In this document: piece after piece, positions 43,218 to 51,391 of the stretch
Layout of the letters: the number at the start of each line of letters is the position of its first letter
Numbering within the stretch: the first letter of the stretch is position 1
Source of the DNA: Streptomyces sp. NRRL S-337
Lineage (GTDB): Bacteria; Actinomycetota; Actinomycetes; Streptomycetales; Streptomycetaceae
NCBI RefSeq assembly: GCF_000720175.1
Contig: NZ_JOIX01000018.1
Location: 62,001-126,000 of the forward strand
Direction of reading: 5' to 3'
Length of the DNA: 64,000 nt
The notes under the pieces: generated by a model
The model's input: the letters and a program-made list of their open reading frames with translations, nothing else
Databases searched by the model: none
Told to the model about the DNA's origin: nothing
Program-made: the position numbers and the translations under genes

Positions 43218-43988
43218 ATGAATCACGGTGCCGACGGCGCGCACGCAGACCATGCCGCCAAGGACAGCAGGCGGCGCTTCCTGCTGAAGCTTTCCGGCGA
43301 GGCGTTCGCCGGCGGCGGCGGACTGGGCGTCGACCCCGACGTCGTGCACGCGATGGCCCGCGAGATCGCCGCCGTGGTGCGCGACGGCTACGAGATCGCC
43401 ATCGTGATCGGCGGCGGCAACTTCTTCCGCGGTGCCGAACTCCAGCAGCGCGGCATGGACCGGGCCCGGTCCGACTACATGGGCATGCTCGGCACGGTGA
43501 TGAACTGCCTGGCCCTCCAGGACTTCCTGGAGAAGGAGGGCATCGACTCCCGCGTCCAGACCGCGATCACCATGGGCCAGGTCGCCGAGCCCTACATTCC
43601 GCTGCGCGCGGTGCGCCACCTGGAGAAGGGCCGGGTCGTCATCTTCGGCGCCGGCATGGGCATGCCGTACTTCTCCACCGACACCACCGCCGCCCAGCGC
43701 GCCCTGGAGATCGACGCCGAGGCCATGCTGATGGGCAAGAACGGCGTGGACGGGGTCTACGACTCCGACCCCAAGGTCAACCCGGACGCGGTCAAGTTCG
43801 ACGCCCTCGAATACGGTGAGGTCATCACCCGTGACCTGAAGGTCGCGGACGCCACCGCCATCACGCTGTGCCGCGACAACAAGCTCCCGATCCTCGTGTT
43901 CGAACTGCTCGCCGAGGGCAACATCGCGCGTGCGGTGAAGGGTGAGAAGATCGGCACGCTCGTCAGCGATCAGGACACCCGGGCCTGA
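43218..43988 (+). CDS. pyrH: UMP kinase
   Basis: A 256-aa amino-acid-kinase-fold enzyme making UDP from UMP. Motifs: [40 protein letters not shown], and [16 protein letters not shown]. The ATG at 43218 is preferred over 43200 because GAGGAGAG is correctly spaced before it. The ~20 residue N-terminal tail ([15 protein letters not shown]) is His/Ala/Asp-rich. Forms pyrH-frr-cdsA downstream of rpsB-tsf, the universal order. Confidence 0.97.
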   Translation: MNHGADGAHADHAAKDSRRRFLLKLSGEAFAGGGGLGVDPDVVHAMAREIAAVVRDGYEIAIVIGGGNFFRGAELQQRGMDRARSDYMGMLGTVMNCLALQDFLEKEGIDSRVQTAITMGQVAEPYIPLRAVRHLEKGRVVIFGAGMGMPYFSTDTTAAQRALEIDAEAMLMGKNGVDGVYDSDPKVNPDAVKFDALEYGEVITRDLKVADATAITLCRDNKLPILVFELLAEGNIARAVKGEKIGTLVSDQDTRA

Positions 43989-44163
43989 CGGCCCCAACTG
44001 CCGCCTTTCCGTACGGGCATCGGCCCGTACGGGCGGCAACCACCGGCCGGGGTAAGACCTCGGTACGGGGATGGACAACCGCCTGCCGGTCGGACACCGT
44101 GCAGGAGTAGACGCGCGGCAGGGGCGAGGCTCTGCTTCTTACCGAAAAGACCAGGAGCAAGTG

Positions 44164-44721
44164 GTGATCGAAGAGATCCTCCTCGAAGCCGAGGAGAAGA
44201 TGGAGAAGGCCGTCGTGGTCGCCAAGGAGGACTTCGCCGCGATCCGCACCGGGCGTGCGCACCCGGCGATGTTCAACAAGATCGTGGCGGACTACTACGG
44301 CGCCATGACGCCCATCAACCAGCTGGCGTCGTTCTCGGTTCCCGAACCGCGGATGGCCGTCGTGACCCCGTTCGACAAGAGCGCGCTGCGCAACATCGAG
44401 CAGGCGATCCGCGACTCCGACCTCGGCGTCAACCCGAGCAACGACGGCAACATCATCCGGGTGACCTTCCCCGAGCTGACCGAGGAACGCCGCAAGGAGT
44501 TCATCAAGGTCGCCAAGAACAAGGGCGAGGACGCGAAGATCTCGATCCGCAGCGTCCGCCGCAAGGCCAAGGAGTCCCTGGACAAGCTGGTCAAGGACAA
44601 GGAGAGCGGCGAGGACGAGGTGCGCCGCGCCGAGAAGGAGCTCGACGACACCACCGCGAAGTACGTCGCGCAGGTGGACGAGCTGCTCAAGCACAAGGAA
44701 TCCGAGCTCCTCGAGGTCTGA
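44164..44721 (+). CDS. frr: Ribosome recycling factor
   Basis: A 185-aa RRF splitting post-termination ribosomes with EF-G. Conserved [40 protein letters not shown]. The GTG at 44164 (second of two adjacent GTGs) gives the family start MIEE. Its TGA shares a base with the cdsA ATG. Confidence 0.97.
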   Translation: MIEEILLEAEEKMEKAVVVAKEDFAAIRTGRAHPAMFNKIVADYYGAMTPINQLASFSVPEPRMAVVTPFDKSALRNIEQAIRDSDLGVNPSNDGNIIRVTFPELTEERRKEFIKVAKNKGEDAKISIRSVRRKAKESLDKLVKDKESGEDEVRRAEKELDDTTAKYVAQVDELLKHKESELLEV

Positions 44722-45893
44722 TGAACGAGTCATCCTGGGGGGCCCCGCCCGGCGCCGGTCAATGGGGACCGCCCGAATACGGACCGGCCTCCTCGCTTCG
44801 CGGGGTGGCGCCGACCGCCCCGGCGGGTCCCGTGCACGACTGGGGCGATGCGGCGCAGACTCGGCCCATGCCCATCGTGCCCGAGCCAGGCGGACACCAG
44901 GACGACGACCGGGACCACCGGGAACATCGGCACATCCGGGATAACCGGGATCACCCGGACGACCGGGGGGCTGCTCCACGGAGCGGCCCCCTGTTCCGCG
45001 ACGACCAGCCGCAGGAGCCCATGCCCACCTCCGTTCCCGGGTCCGACCGTTCGCCGGACTCAGAGAAGCCGAAGAAGAAGAGCGCGGGGCGCAATCTGCG
45101 CGCCGCGATAGGGGTCGGTGTCGGTCTCGGCGCGGTCATCCTGGCCTCGCTCTTCGTCTACAAGCCGGTCTTCATCGGCGTGATCGCGATCGCCGTCGTC
45201 GTCGGGCTGTGGGAGCTGACCTCGCGGCTGGCGGAACGCAAGGACATCAGGGTGCCGCTCGTTCCGCTCGCGGTCGGCGGCACCGCCATGGTCGTCGCCG
45301 GTTACGTACGCGGAGCCGAGGGTGCCTGGGTGGCGATGGCGCTCACCGCGCTCGCCGTCCTCGTGTGGCGGATGACCGAGGCGCCCGAGAACTATCTGCG
45401 GGACGTCACCGCCGGAGTCTTCGCGGCGTTCTACGTGCCGTTCCTCGCGACGTTCGTGGCGCTGATGCTCGCGGCCGACGACGGACCGCAACGTGTGCTG
45501 ACATTCCTGCTGCTCACCGTCGTCAGCGACACCGGCGCGTACGCGGTCGGCTGGCGGTTCGGCAAGCACAAGCTCGCCCCGCGCATCAGCCCGGGCAAGA
45601 CCCGCGAGGGACTCGTCGGCGCACTGCTCTTCGCGATGGCCGCCGGCGCGCTGTGCATGGAATTGCTGATCAAGCACGGCGCGTGGTGGCAGGGCCTGCT
45701 GCTCGGCCTTGCGGTCGCGGCCAGCGCCACCCTCGGTGACCTCGGCGAATCCATGATCAAGCGGGACCTGGGCATCAAGGACATGGGCACCTTGCTCCCC
45801 GGGCACGGCGGCATCATGGACCGCCTGGACTCCCTCCTGCCGACGGCGCCCATCGTGTGGCTGCTCTTCGTGGTCTTCGTCGGAGCGGGCTGA
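44721..45893 (+). CDS. cdsA: Phosphatidate cytidylyltransferase
   Basis: A 390-aa membrane enzyme making CDP-diacylglycerol, the branch point of phospholipid synthesis. The C-terminal ~265 residues have about 7-8 membrane helices and the CDS signature (SMIKRDLGIKDMGTLLPGHGGIMDRLDS). The first ~110 residues are disordered and contain a strongly charged Asp/Arg/His block (DDDRDHREHRHIRDNRDHPD) created by a repeated CCGGGA-type DNA motif. Overlaps frr by one base and is closed by a terminator at 45958. Confidence 0.95.
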   Translation: MNESSWGAPPGAGQWGPPEYGPASSLRGVAPTAPAGPVHDWGDAAQTRPMPIVPEPGGHQDDDRDHREHRHIRDNRDHPDDRGAAPRSGPLFRDDQPQEPMPTSVPGSDRSPDSEKPKKKSAGRNLRAAIGVGVGLGAVILASLFVYKPVFIGVIAIAVVVGLWELTSRLAERKDIRVPLVPLAVGGTAMVVAGYVRGAEGAWVAMALTALAVLVWRMTEAPENYLRDVTAGVFAAFYVPFLATFVALMLAADDGPQRVLTFLLLTVVSDTGAYAVGWRFGKHKLAPRISPGKTREGLVGALLFAMAAGALCMELLIKHGAWWQGLLLGLAVAASATLGDLGESMIKRDLGIKDMGTLLPGHGGIMDRLDSLLPTAPIVWLLFVVFVGAG

Positions 45894-46202
45894 GCCCGAC
45901 GGCACCGCCCGGCTCCCGAGCCGCGCCCGTTTCCCGAGCCGACGAGAACAGGCCGGAGCCCCCTGCCAGCGCAATGCGCTGGCGGGGGGCTTTTGCGTGG
46001 AGGGTGGGAGCGTGCGGATGGATGGCGGGCGGAGGCGGGTCAGGGGCCGGGGCCAGGTGCCGGATGGTTGGCTACTGCCGTGGGTGGGATGCCGTACCGG
46101 GACTGGTTGCCAGGCCTCGGCGCACTGAGTGGTGATACGTGTGCGACTGCCCCGCAGGGAAGAAAGCACCGGAACGTCCCGCCTCTTCCCGGCCCCCTCC
46201 CC
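45894..46202 (+). other. Gap after cdsA containing its terminator
   Basis: 309 bases with one strong terminator (45958-45995); the remainder, up to the convergent microprotein genes, shows nothing else. Confidence 0.6.
45958..45995 (+). terminator. Terminator after cdsA
   Basis: 15-bp stem (45958-45972 with 45976-45990, one G-U pair) and AAT loop, followed by TTTT. Confidence 0.93.
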
Positions 46203-46424
46203 TCACTCGTCAAACTTCCGCTGCCGTTCGTCCGGCCGGCCGACTCGTCCGACTCGCCTCCAGATCACCGTCATGCCCAGCCCGAGCACCACCAGGGCCA
46301 CGACGACGATGAGGATCTTGAGGGCGAAATCCATCAGCAGATGGTGGGCGAGATCGGACGCCGCCAGGTAGCGATGGGACGCGTCCAGGTCGAGGTCAGG
46401 CGCCATGGGGAGGAACCCGGTCAC
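46203..46424 (-). CDS. Single-pass membrane microprotein B
   Basis: A 73-aa (or 67-aa from ATG at 46406) protein with a soluble N-terminus, one hydrophobic helix (ALKILIVVVALVVLGLGMTVIW) and a basic end (RRVGRVGRPDERQRK). It starts in a GTGA overlap with the stop of the upstream microprotein, so the pair is translationally coupled. No family recognised. Controlled, by position, by the divergent TetR gene. Confidence 0.6.
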   Translation of the reverse strand: MTGFLPMAPDLDLDASHRYLAASDLAHHLLMDFALKILIVVVALVVLGLGMTVIWRRVGRVGRPDERQRKFDE

Positions 46425-46648
46425 CGTCGGCCGTCCCGCCGTCGGGTCCGGCCGGCCCCGTCCTCAAGCCGCCGGGCCGCCATGCGCAGTGCGGCCCGTA
46501 GAGCGGGGTCGGCATAGCGGCGCGCCTCGTCGAGCCGGCCCCTGCGCTTGAGGAACACGGCCACCCCGAAGACCAACAGGGCGAGCACCACGATGCCGCC
46601 CGCGATCACGCCGAACCTGATGAGCATGAGGTTGAGATACGTCGCCAC
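46421..46648 (-). CDS. Single-pass membrane microprotein A
   Basis: A 75-aa protein from the GTG read from 46648, which has GGGAGG correctly spaced upstream. One N-terminal membrane helix (FGVIAGGIVVLALLVFGVAVFL), a positive stop KRRGR, then a charged helical tail (DEARRYADPALRAALRMAARRLEDGAG). Expected topology is C-terminus inside. No family recognised. Overlaps the following microprotein gene by four bases. Confidence 0.65.
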   Translation of the reverse strand: MATYLNLMLIRFGVIAGGIVVLALLVFGVAVFLKRRGRLDEARRYADPALRAALRMAARRLEDGAGRTRRRDGRR

Positions 46649-46665
46649 CGGAGCCTCCCGTTTTC

Positions 46666-46707
46666 TATCACAGGCGTGACACAAAACAATTTATCACGAC
46701 CGTGATA
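46666..46707. promoter_or_regulatory. Twin operators for the divergent TetR regulator
   Basis: TATCACG-AC-CGTGATA (46692-46707) is a near-perfect palindrome. A related copy, TATCACAGGCGTGACA, lies at 46666-46681. Copies are 26 bp apart in the only gap between the microprotein pair and the TetR gene. The local sequence is AT-rich, as expected for overlapping promoters. Confidence 0.75.
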
Positions 46708-46727
46708 CAGCGTGGTAGAAAGGGGTC

Positions 46728-47351
46728 ATGCCCAAGGTCGTGGATCCGGACGCCCGCCGCCGCGAGGTCGTCGACGCCCTGTTCCGAGTCGTCGTACGGG
46801 ACGGTCTGCAGCGCACTTCGCTGCGCGCCGTCGCCGGCGAGGCCGGACTCAACATCGGCTCCCTACGCCACTACTTCGCCAGCCAGCAGGAACTGATGGA
46901 CTTCGCCATGCAGTCGATGCTCGACGGCCTCACCGACCGGTTGCTCCGCCACGTCGAGCACATCGGAGAGCTGAGCCGGCATCCCCCCGCGGAACGCCTC
47001 CGACTTGCCGCCGGTCTGCTGGCCGAACTCCTTCCGCTCGACGAACGCCGCCGCGCGGAGGTCACCGTCTTCCTCGACTTCAACGCGGCGGCCCGCACCA
47101 ACCCGGCCTTCAAGGACCTCTCCGACCAGGCCGCAGCCGGCGCCCGACGACTGGTCCGCCGCGTCCTGACCCGCCTCGACGAGTCCGGCACCCTGCGCCC
47201 GGGCCGTGACCTGGACATCGAGACCGAGCGCCTGACCGCCCTCCTCGACGGCCTGGGCCTCGGTGCCGTCCGCAATCCCGACGTCCTGAGCCCCCAGATG
47301 TGCACCGCCGTACTGGCGGCCCACCTGGGGGACTTGGCGGGGGAGGGGTAG
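46728..47351 (+). CDS. TetR-family transcriptional regulator of the microprotein pair
   Basis: A 207-aa repressor. HTH: RREVVDALFRVVVRDGLQRTSLRAVAGEAGLNIGSLRHYFASQQELM, split here as helix 1 and the recognition helix SLRHYF. The C-terminal half (AEVTVFLDFNAAARTNP) resembles BetI-like TetR ligand domains. AAAGGGG precedes the ATG at 46728. Divergent from the microprotein genes, with two palindromes between. Confidence 0.9.
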   Translation: MPKVVDPDARRREVVDALFRVVVRDGLQRTSLRAVAGEAGLNIGSLRHYFASQQELMDFAMQSMLDGLTDRLLRHVEHIGELSRHPPAERLRLAAGLLAELLPLDERRRAEVTVFLDFNAAARTNPAFKDLSDQAAAGARRLVRRVLTRLDESGTLRPGRDLDIETERLTALLDGLGLGAVRNPDVLSPQMCTAVLAAHLGDLAGEG

Positions 47352-47625
47352 GGGCAGGAGGTGGGGGTGGGGAGGGCTTGGCGCCAGAGCCGATCGTTCG
47401 GGTCCTCGACATCGTTCCGGGTGAGGTCGTTTATCGGCGAAAGCGCCCCTTCGTGGCCCCTTCGTGCCGGACGACAAGTCGGCCCCAACGGCAACGAGTT
47501 ACCTACCGGCATGGCTCGTTGCGGGATCGGCCACCCCACTTGAGGGAAGGGGTGCGGGAAGGGAAGGGGCGCGGTGCGGGAAGGGACGCGCCAAGGGAGG
47601 CGTGCGGTTCAGGCACCCTTTGCTC

Positions 47626-47853
47626 ATGAGTGCTTTCAGCAGTGACCTGGCCCTGAACGTTACCGATGTCTCCGGCAACGGCGTTGAGATAGACGTAGCG
47701 ACAAATGCGCTCGACGGCACGGTTCGCCTGGCTGTGCTCTGGACTCAAGAGATTGTGCTGACACCCGAAGACGCGGAACGTGTGGCGCACTCACTCCTCA
47801 ATGCTGCGGTACGCGTCCGCCGGGGTCGGAGTGGACGGACCGGCGCGCCGTAG
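47626..47853 (+). CDS. Orphan 75-aa protein of unknown function
   Basis: A small predicted beta-rich protein (SSDLALNVTDVSGNG, VEIDVATNALDGTVRLAVLW) with a helical end (PEDAERVAHSLLNAAVRVRRG). The ATG at 47626 is chosen because residues upstream are low-complexity Gly/Arg. There is no obvious Shine-Dalgarno and no recognised family. The less extreme GC and natural codon bias support a real gene. Confidence 0.5.
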   Translation: MSAFSSDLALNVTDVSGNGVEIDVATNALDGTVRLAVLWTQEIVLTPEDAERVAHSLLNAAVRVRRGRSGRTGAP

Positions 47854-48137
47854 GTCAGCCAGCAAGCCGTCCGGCTGAGCTGAGCCGTGACGGCCTCCTC
47901 GTCAAAAGACGGAAGGGGCGCAGCGCATCGGGGCGGGTTCCACCCTTTACCGGCTGCCGATCTGTGCGAGGCGTGCTTCGATGGTGGTAAGGGCTGCGGC
48001 GCCTCCATCGGTGGCCCACTGTCAGCCGTCGACGCGGCACCGGAGTTCGTTTCGCAGAAGCCCCGGAAAGAGGGCTTGCGGACGAGTCAACGTATTTCCT
48101 TCTCATTCCTCGCAGAAACTACGAGAGGGGCACTCCT

Positions 48138-48710
48138 ATGCGCAAAAACAACCGGACGCGCCGCCTTTTGACGGCATCGACAGTTCTTGTAGCCGGGGGC
48201 GTCATGCTCTTTCCTGACGGCGCGGTCGCACAGTCGGCTACGGACAGTGCCCCGGCGCAGATATCGGGAACCTTCCAGCTCGTCAACGCGCAGACCGGTA
48301 AGTGCGCGACGGTTGCGGGCGGTGTCTCCACGGACAACAACGTCAGGCTCGTCCAGTTCAATTGCGATTCGCATCCCTCGCGCCGCTGGATCGTCACCAA
48401 CAGCAACGGCCGGTCCAATCAAATCGTCAACGAACAGACCCGCAAGTGCGCGACCGTCGCCGGCGGTGTCTCCACCGACAACAACGTCGAGCTCGTCCAG
48501 TTCAACTGCGATACGCACCCTTCACGCCGCTGGATTATCACCAACCAGAACGGCAATTCGTTCCAGCTCGTCAACGCGCAGACCGGCAAGTGCATGACGG
48601 TTGCGGGCGGTGTCTCCACCGACAACAACGTCACGCTCGTCCAGTTCACCTGCGACACCCATCCGTCGCGCCGTTGGGTCTTGCGTCGGGTCGGCGGAAT
48701 CATCGACTGA
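48138..48710 (+). CDS. Secreted lectin-like protein of three near-identical ricin-B (beta-trefoil) repeats
   Basis: A 190-aa protein with a Sec signal peptide (basic RKNNRTRR, hydrophobic core, cleavage probably after AVA at residue 31). Three 48-residue repeats start at residues 46, 94 and 142, together making exactly one beta-trefoil. Each repeat holds KCATVAGGVSTDNNV, LVQFNC and SHPSRRW or THPSRRW. In classic ricin-B domains the last motif is QxW; here it is RRW in all copies. Two cysteines per repeat could form internal disulfides. There is no catalytic domain. GAGAGGGG is a good ribosome-binding site. Confidence 0.88.
   Translation: MRKNNRTRRLLTASTVLVAGGVMLFPDGAVAQSATDSAPAQISGTFQLVNAQTGKCATVAGGVSTDNNVRLVQFNCDSHPSRRWIVTNSNGRSNQIVNEQTRKCATVAGGVSTDNNVELVQFNCDTHPSRRWIITNQNGNSFQLVNAQTGKCMTVAGGVSTDNNVTLVQFTCDTHPSRRWVLRRVGGIID
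48273..48704 (+). repeat. 144-bp tandem triplication within the lectin gene
   Basis: Units 48273-48416, 48417-48560 and 48561-48704 are highly similar at DNA level, with long identical stretches around the GGCGGTGTCTCCAC motif. The final ~15 bases of the third unit are diverged. Indicates recent duplication or ongoing gene conversion. Confidence 0.9.
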
Positions 48711-48950
48711 AACGGGTCGACACAATCATCGCGATCATCGGGGAAGCATTCCACCGCCCGCCGAAGTAGCCAGCCGTCGGCGTAGCGGCCGGCCATCGTC
48801 GACAGTCCGCGGGCCGTGCCAAATCGACCCACGACAACGACGCCGCAAACGACGCCGGATGGCGACATGACCACGTGACGACTGAGGGTGACCGGCTCGT
48901 CGCCTATCGCACCTGGGCCTCCCAAGACGATCTGCGACACTGGACGGACC

Positions 48951-50057
48951 ATGCCTGCACCCGGAGAACTCACTTTCGTCGCGCCGCGCGGAGCCAAGAA
49001 GCCCCCGCGGCACCTTGCCGACCTCAGCCCCGTCGAGCGCCGCGAGGCGGTGGCCGCGATCGGTGAGAAGCCGTTCCGCGCCAAGCAGCTGTCGCAGCAC
49101 TATTTCGCCCGTTACGCGCACGATCCGGCGCAGTGGACCGACATCCCGGCGGCGGCCCGCGAGAAGCTGGCGAGCGAGCTGCTGCCGGACCTGATGACGG
49201 TCGTACGGCACATCTCCTGCGACGAGGACACCACCCGCAAGACGCTGTGGAAGCTGCACGACGGCACGCTCGTCGAGTCCGTCCTGATGCGTTACCCGGA
49301 CCGGGTCACCATGTGCATCTCCTCGCAGGCCGGGTGCGGGATGAACTGTCCGTTCTGCGCGACCGGCCAGGCCGGGCTGGACCGTAATCTCTCGACCGCG
49401 GAGATCGTGCACCAGATCGTCGACGGGATGCGGGCACTGCGCGACGGTGAGGTGCCGGGCGGCCCGGCGCGGCTTTCCAACATCGTCTTCATGGGCATGG
49501 GCGAGCCCCTGGCCAACTACAAGAGGGTAGTCGGCGCCATCCGCCGGCTGACCGACCCGGAGCCCGACGGACTGGGCCTCTCCCAGCGCGGCATCACCGT
49601 TTCCACGGTCGGCCTGGTCCCGGCGATGCTGCGGTTCGCCGACGAGGGCTTCAAGTGCCGCCTCGCCGTCTCGCTGCACGCCCCGGACGACGAGCTGCGC
49701 GACACGCTCGTCCCCGTCAACACGCGCTGGAAGGTCCGCGAGGTGCTGGACGCGGCGTGGGAGTACGCCGAGAAGTCCGGCCGCCGGATCTCGATCGAGT
49801 ACGCCCTGATCCGCGACATCAACGACCAGGCATGGCGCGGTGACCTGCTCGGACGGCTGCTCAAGGGCAAGCGGGTCCATGTGAACCTCATTCCGCTCAA
49901 CCCGACGCCCGGGTCGAAGTGGACCGCCTCGCGTCCCGAGGACGAGCGGGCGTTCGTCCAGGCCATTGAGGCGCACGGGGTTCCGGTGACCGTCCGGGAC
50001 ACCCGCGGCCAGGAGATCGACGGCGCCTGCGGGCAGCTCGCGGCCTCGGAACGCTGA
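48951..50057 (+). CDS. rlmN: 23S rRNA/tRNA adenine-C2 methyltransferase RlmN
   Basis: A 368-aa radical-SAM enzyme methylating A2503 of 23S rRNA and A37 of some tRNAs. [4Fe-4S] motif in [12 protein letters not shown] (CxxxCxxC), the methyl-carrying cysteines near VSLHAPDD and GACGQL, and [12 protein letters not shown]. The ATG at 48951 matches the usual start [22 protein letters not shown] (shown in part). GACACT at 48936-48941 is nine bases upstream with no Shine-Dalgarno, so the message is probably leaderless. Confidence 0.97.
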   Translation: MPAPGELTFVAPRGAKKPPRHLADLSPVERREAVAAIGEKPFRAKQLSQHYFARYAHDPAQWTDIPAAAREKLASELLPDLMTVVRHISCDEDTTRKTLWKLHDGTLVESVLMRYPDRVTMCISSQAGCGMNCPFCATGQAGLDRNLSTAEIVHQIVDGMRALRDGEVPGGPARLSNIVFMGMGEPLANYKRVVGAIRRLTDPEPDGLGLSQRGITVSTVGLVPAMLRFADEGFKCRLAVSLHAPDDELRDTLVPVNTRWKVREVLDAAWEYAEKSGRRISIEYALIRDINDQAWRGDLLGRLLKGKRVHVNLIPLNPTPGSKWTASRPEDERAFVQAIEAHGVPVTVRDTRGQEIDGACGQLAASER

Positions 50058-50095
50058 CCGTCCGCTGGTACTGTGTGATCGAACAAATGCACATT

Positions 50096-50199
50096 CCGAC
50101 AGGGGAGCGCCACAGCGCTGAGAGTGCGGAAGCGTCGTAGCCATACGGTGCCCGCAGACCCTTGAACCTCGCCCGGGTCATTCCGGGTAGGAAGTTCGG
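50096..50199 (+). ncRNA. TPP (THI-box) riboswitch
   Basis: All conserved elements are readable: GACAGGGGAGC (50098-50108), GCTGAGAGTGCGG (50117-50129), the ACCCTTGAACCT block (50158-50169) and CGGGTAGGAAGTTCGG at the end, closing helix P1 with CCGAC. It lies directly upstream of a three-gene ABC transporter and identifies the substrate as thiamine or a precursor. Confidence 0.97.
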
Positions 50200-50218
50200 T
50201 CGTCACTCATGCTGTTGC

Positions 50219-50281
50219 GCCCCGCCCTGAGTCCCCTCCGTACGTCCCCCGACGTCGAGAGCCGAGGACACCGGGCGGGGC
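50219..50281 (+). promoter_or_regulatory. Candidate expression-platform hairpin of the TPP riboswitch
   Basis: 9-bp GC-only arms GCCCCGCCC (50219-50227) and GGGCGGGGC (50273-50281) enclose 45 nt, between the aptamer and the ribosome-binding site AGGAGGAA (50303-50310). It may act as a Rho-type or structural terminator; no T-run. Confidence 0.45.
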
Positions 50282-50314
50282 CGCGTCTCTTCCTGGCCAG
50301 CCAGGAGGAAATCA

Positions 50315-51391
50315 GTGAGCACCACCAGCAGGATCACCGCGGCAGCGCTCGCCGCCGCGGTCGGTATGACCACGCTTGCCGCATGCGGCGGCTCGGGCGG
50401 CGCGAGTGCGGACGACAAGACCGTCACGCTCGTCAGCCATGATTCGTTCGCTGTCTCCAAATCCGTCCTGGCCGCCTTCGAGAAGGAGAGCGGCTACAAG
50501 GTCAACTTCGTCAAGGGCGGGGATGCCGGCAAGGCCGTCAACCAGGCGATCCTGTCCAAGGACAACCCCCAGGGCGATGTCTTCTTCGGAATCGACAACA
50601 CCCTCCTTTCGCGGGGACTGAACGCGGGGTTGTTCACCCCCTACAAGGCCAAGGGTCTGGACAACGTCCCGGCCGCCCTGCAGCTCGACAAGGGACGGCA
50701 CCGGGTCACCCCGCTCGACTACGGCGACATCTGCGTCAACTACGACCGCGCCTACTTCACCAAGCACAAGCTCGCGCCGCCGACCACCCTCGACGATCTG
50801 ACCAAGCCGCAGTACAAGAACCTGCTCGTCACGGAGAACTCCGCCACCTCCTCTCCGGGGCTCGCCTTCCAGCTCGCCACCATCGCCAAGTACGGGAACG
50901 CCGGCTGGCAGAACTACTGGAAGAAGCTCAAGGCCAACGGCGTCGAGGTCGTCGACGGCTGGGAGCAGGCGTACAACGATCGCTTCTCGGGCTCCGCCGC
51001 AGGCGCGGGCAAGGGCGACAAGCCGCTGGTCGTCTCCTACGCCTCCAGCCCGCCGGCCGAGGTCCTCGGTAAGAAGCCCGCTCCCAAGGAGGCCCCGACC
51101 GGGGTGGCGACCGGTACCTGCTTCCGGCAGATCGAATTCGGTGGTCTGCTCAAGGGCGCGAAGAACGAGAAGGGCGGCAAGGCGCTCCTGGACTTCCTCC
51201 TGAGCAAGAAGTTCCAGGAGGACGAACCGCTGAATATGTTCGTCAACCCGGCGCGTAAGGACGCCAAGGTGCCCACGCTGTTCACCAAGTACGGCACCAA
51301 GATCGACAAGCCGACGACACTGCCGCCGGAGACGATCACCAAGAACCGTGAACAGTGGATCAAGCAGTGGTCCTCGCTCGTTCTGAAGTAG
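50315..51391 (+). CDS. thiB: Thiamine ABC transporter, substrate-binding lipoprotein
   Basis: A 358-aa periplasmic-binding-type lipoprotein. Signal peptide with lipobox LAAC (cysteine about residue 24), then KTVTLVSHDSFAVSKSVLAAFEKESG and the aromatic-rich binding region of the ThiB/TbpA family (GDVFFGIDNTL, LDYGDICVNYD). Substrate assignment rests on the TPP riboswitch immediately upstream plus family resemblance. The GTG at 50315 has AGGAGGAA six bases before. The 3' end overlaps thiP. Confidence 0.95.
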   Translation: MSTTSRITAAALAAAVGMTTLAACGGSGGASADDKTVTLVSHDSFAVSKSVLAAFEKESGYKVNFVKGGDAGKAVNQAILSKDNPQGDVFFGIDNTLLSRGLNAGLFTPYKAKGLDNVPAALQLDKGRHRVTPLDYGDICVNYDRAYFTKHKLAPPTTLDDLTKPQYKNLLVTENSATSSPGLAFQLATIAKYGNAGWQNYWKKLKANGVEVVDGWEQAYNDRFSGSAAGAGKGDKPLVVSYASSPPAEVLGKKPAPKEAPTGVATGTCFRQIEFGGLLKGAKNEKGGKALLDFLLSKKFQEDEPLNMFVNPARKDAKVPTLFTKYGTKIDKPTTLPPETITKNREQWIKQWSSLVLK

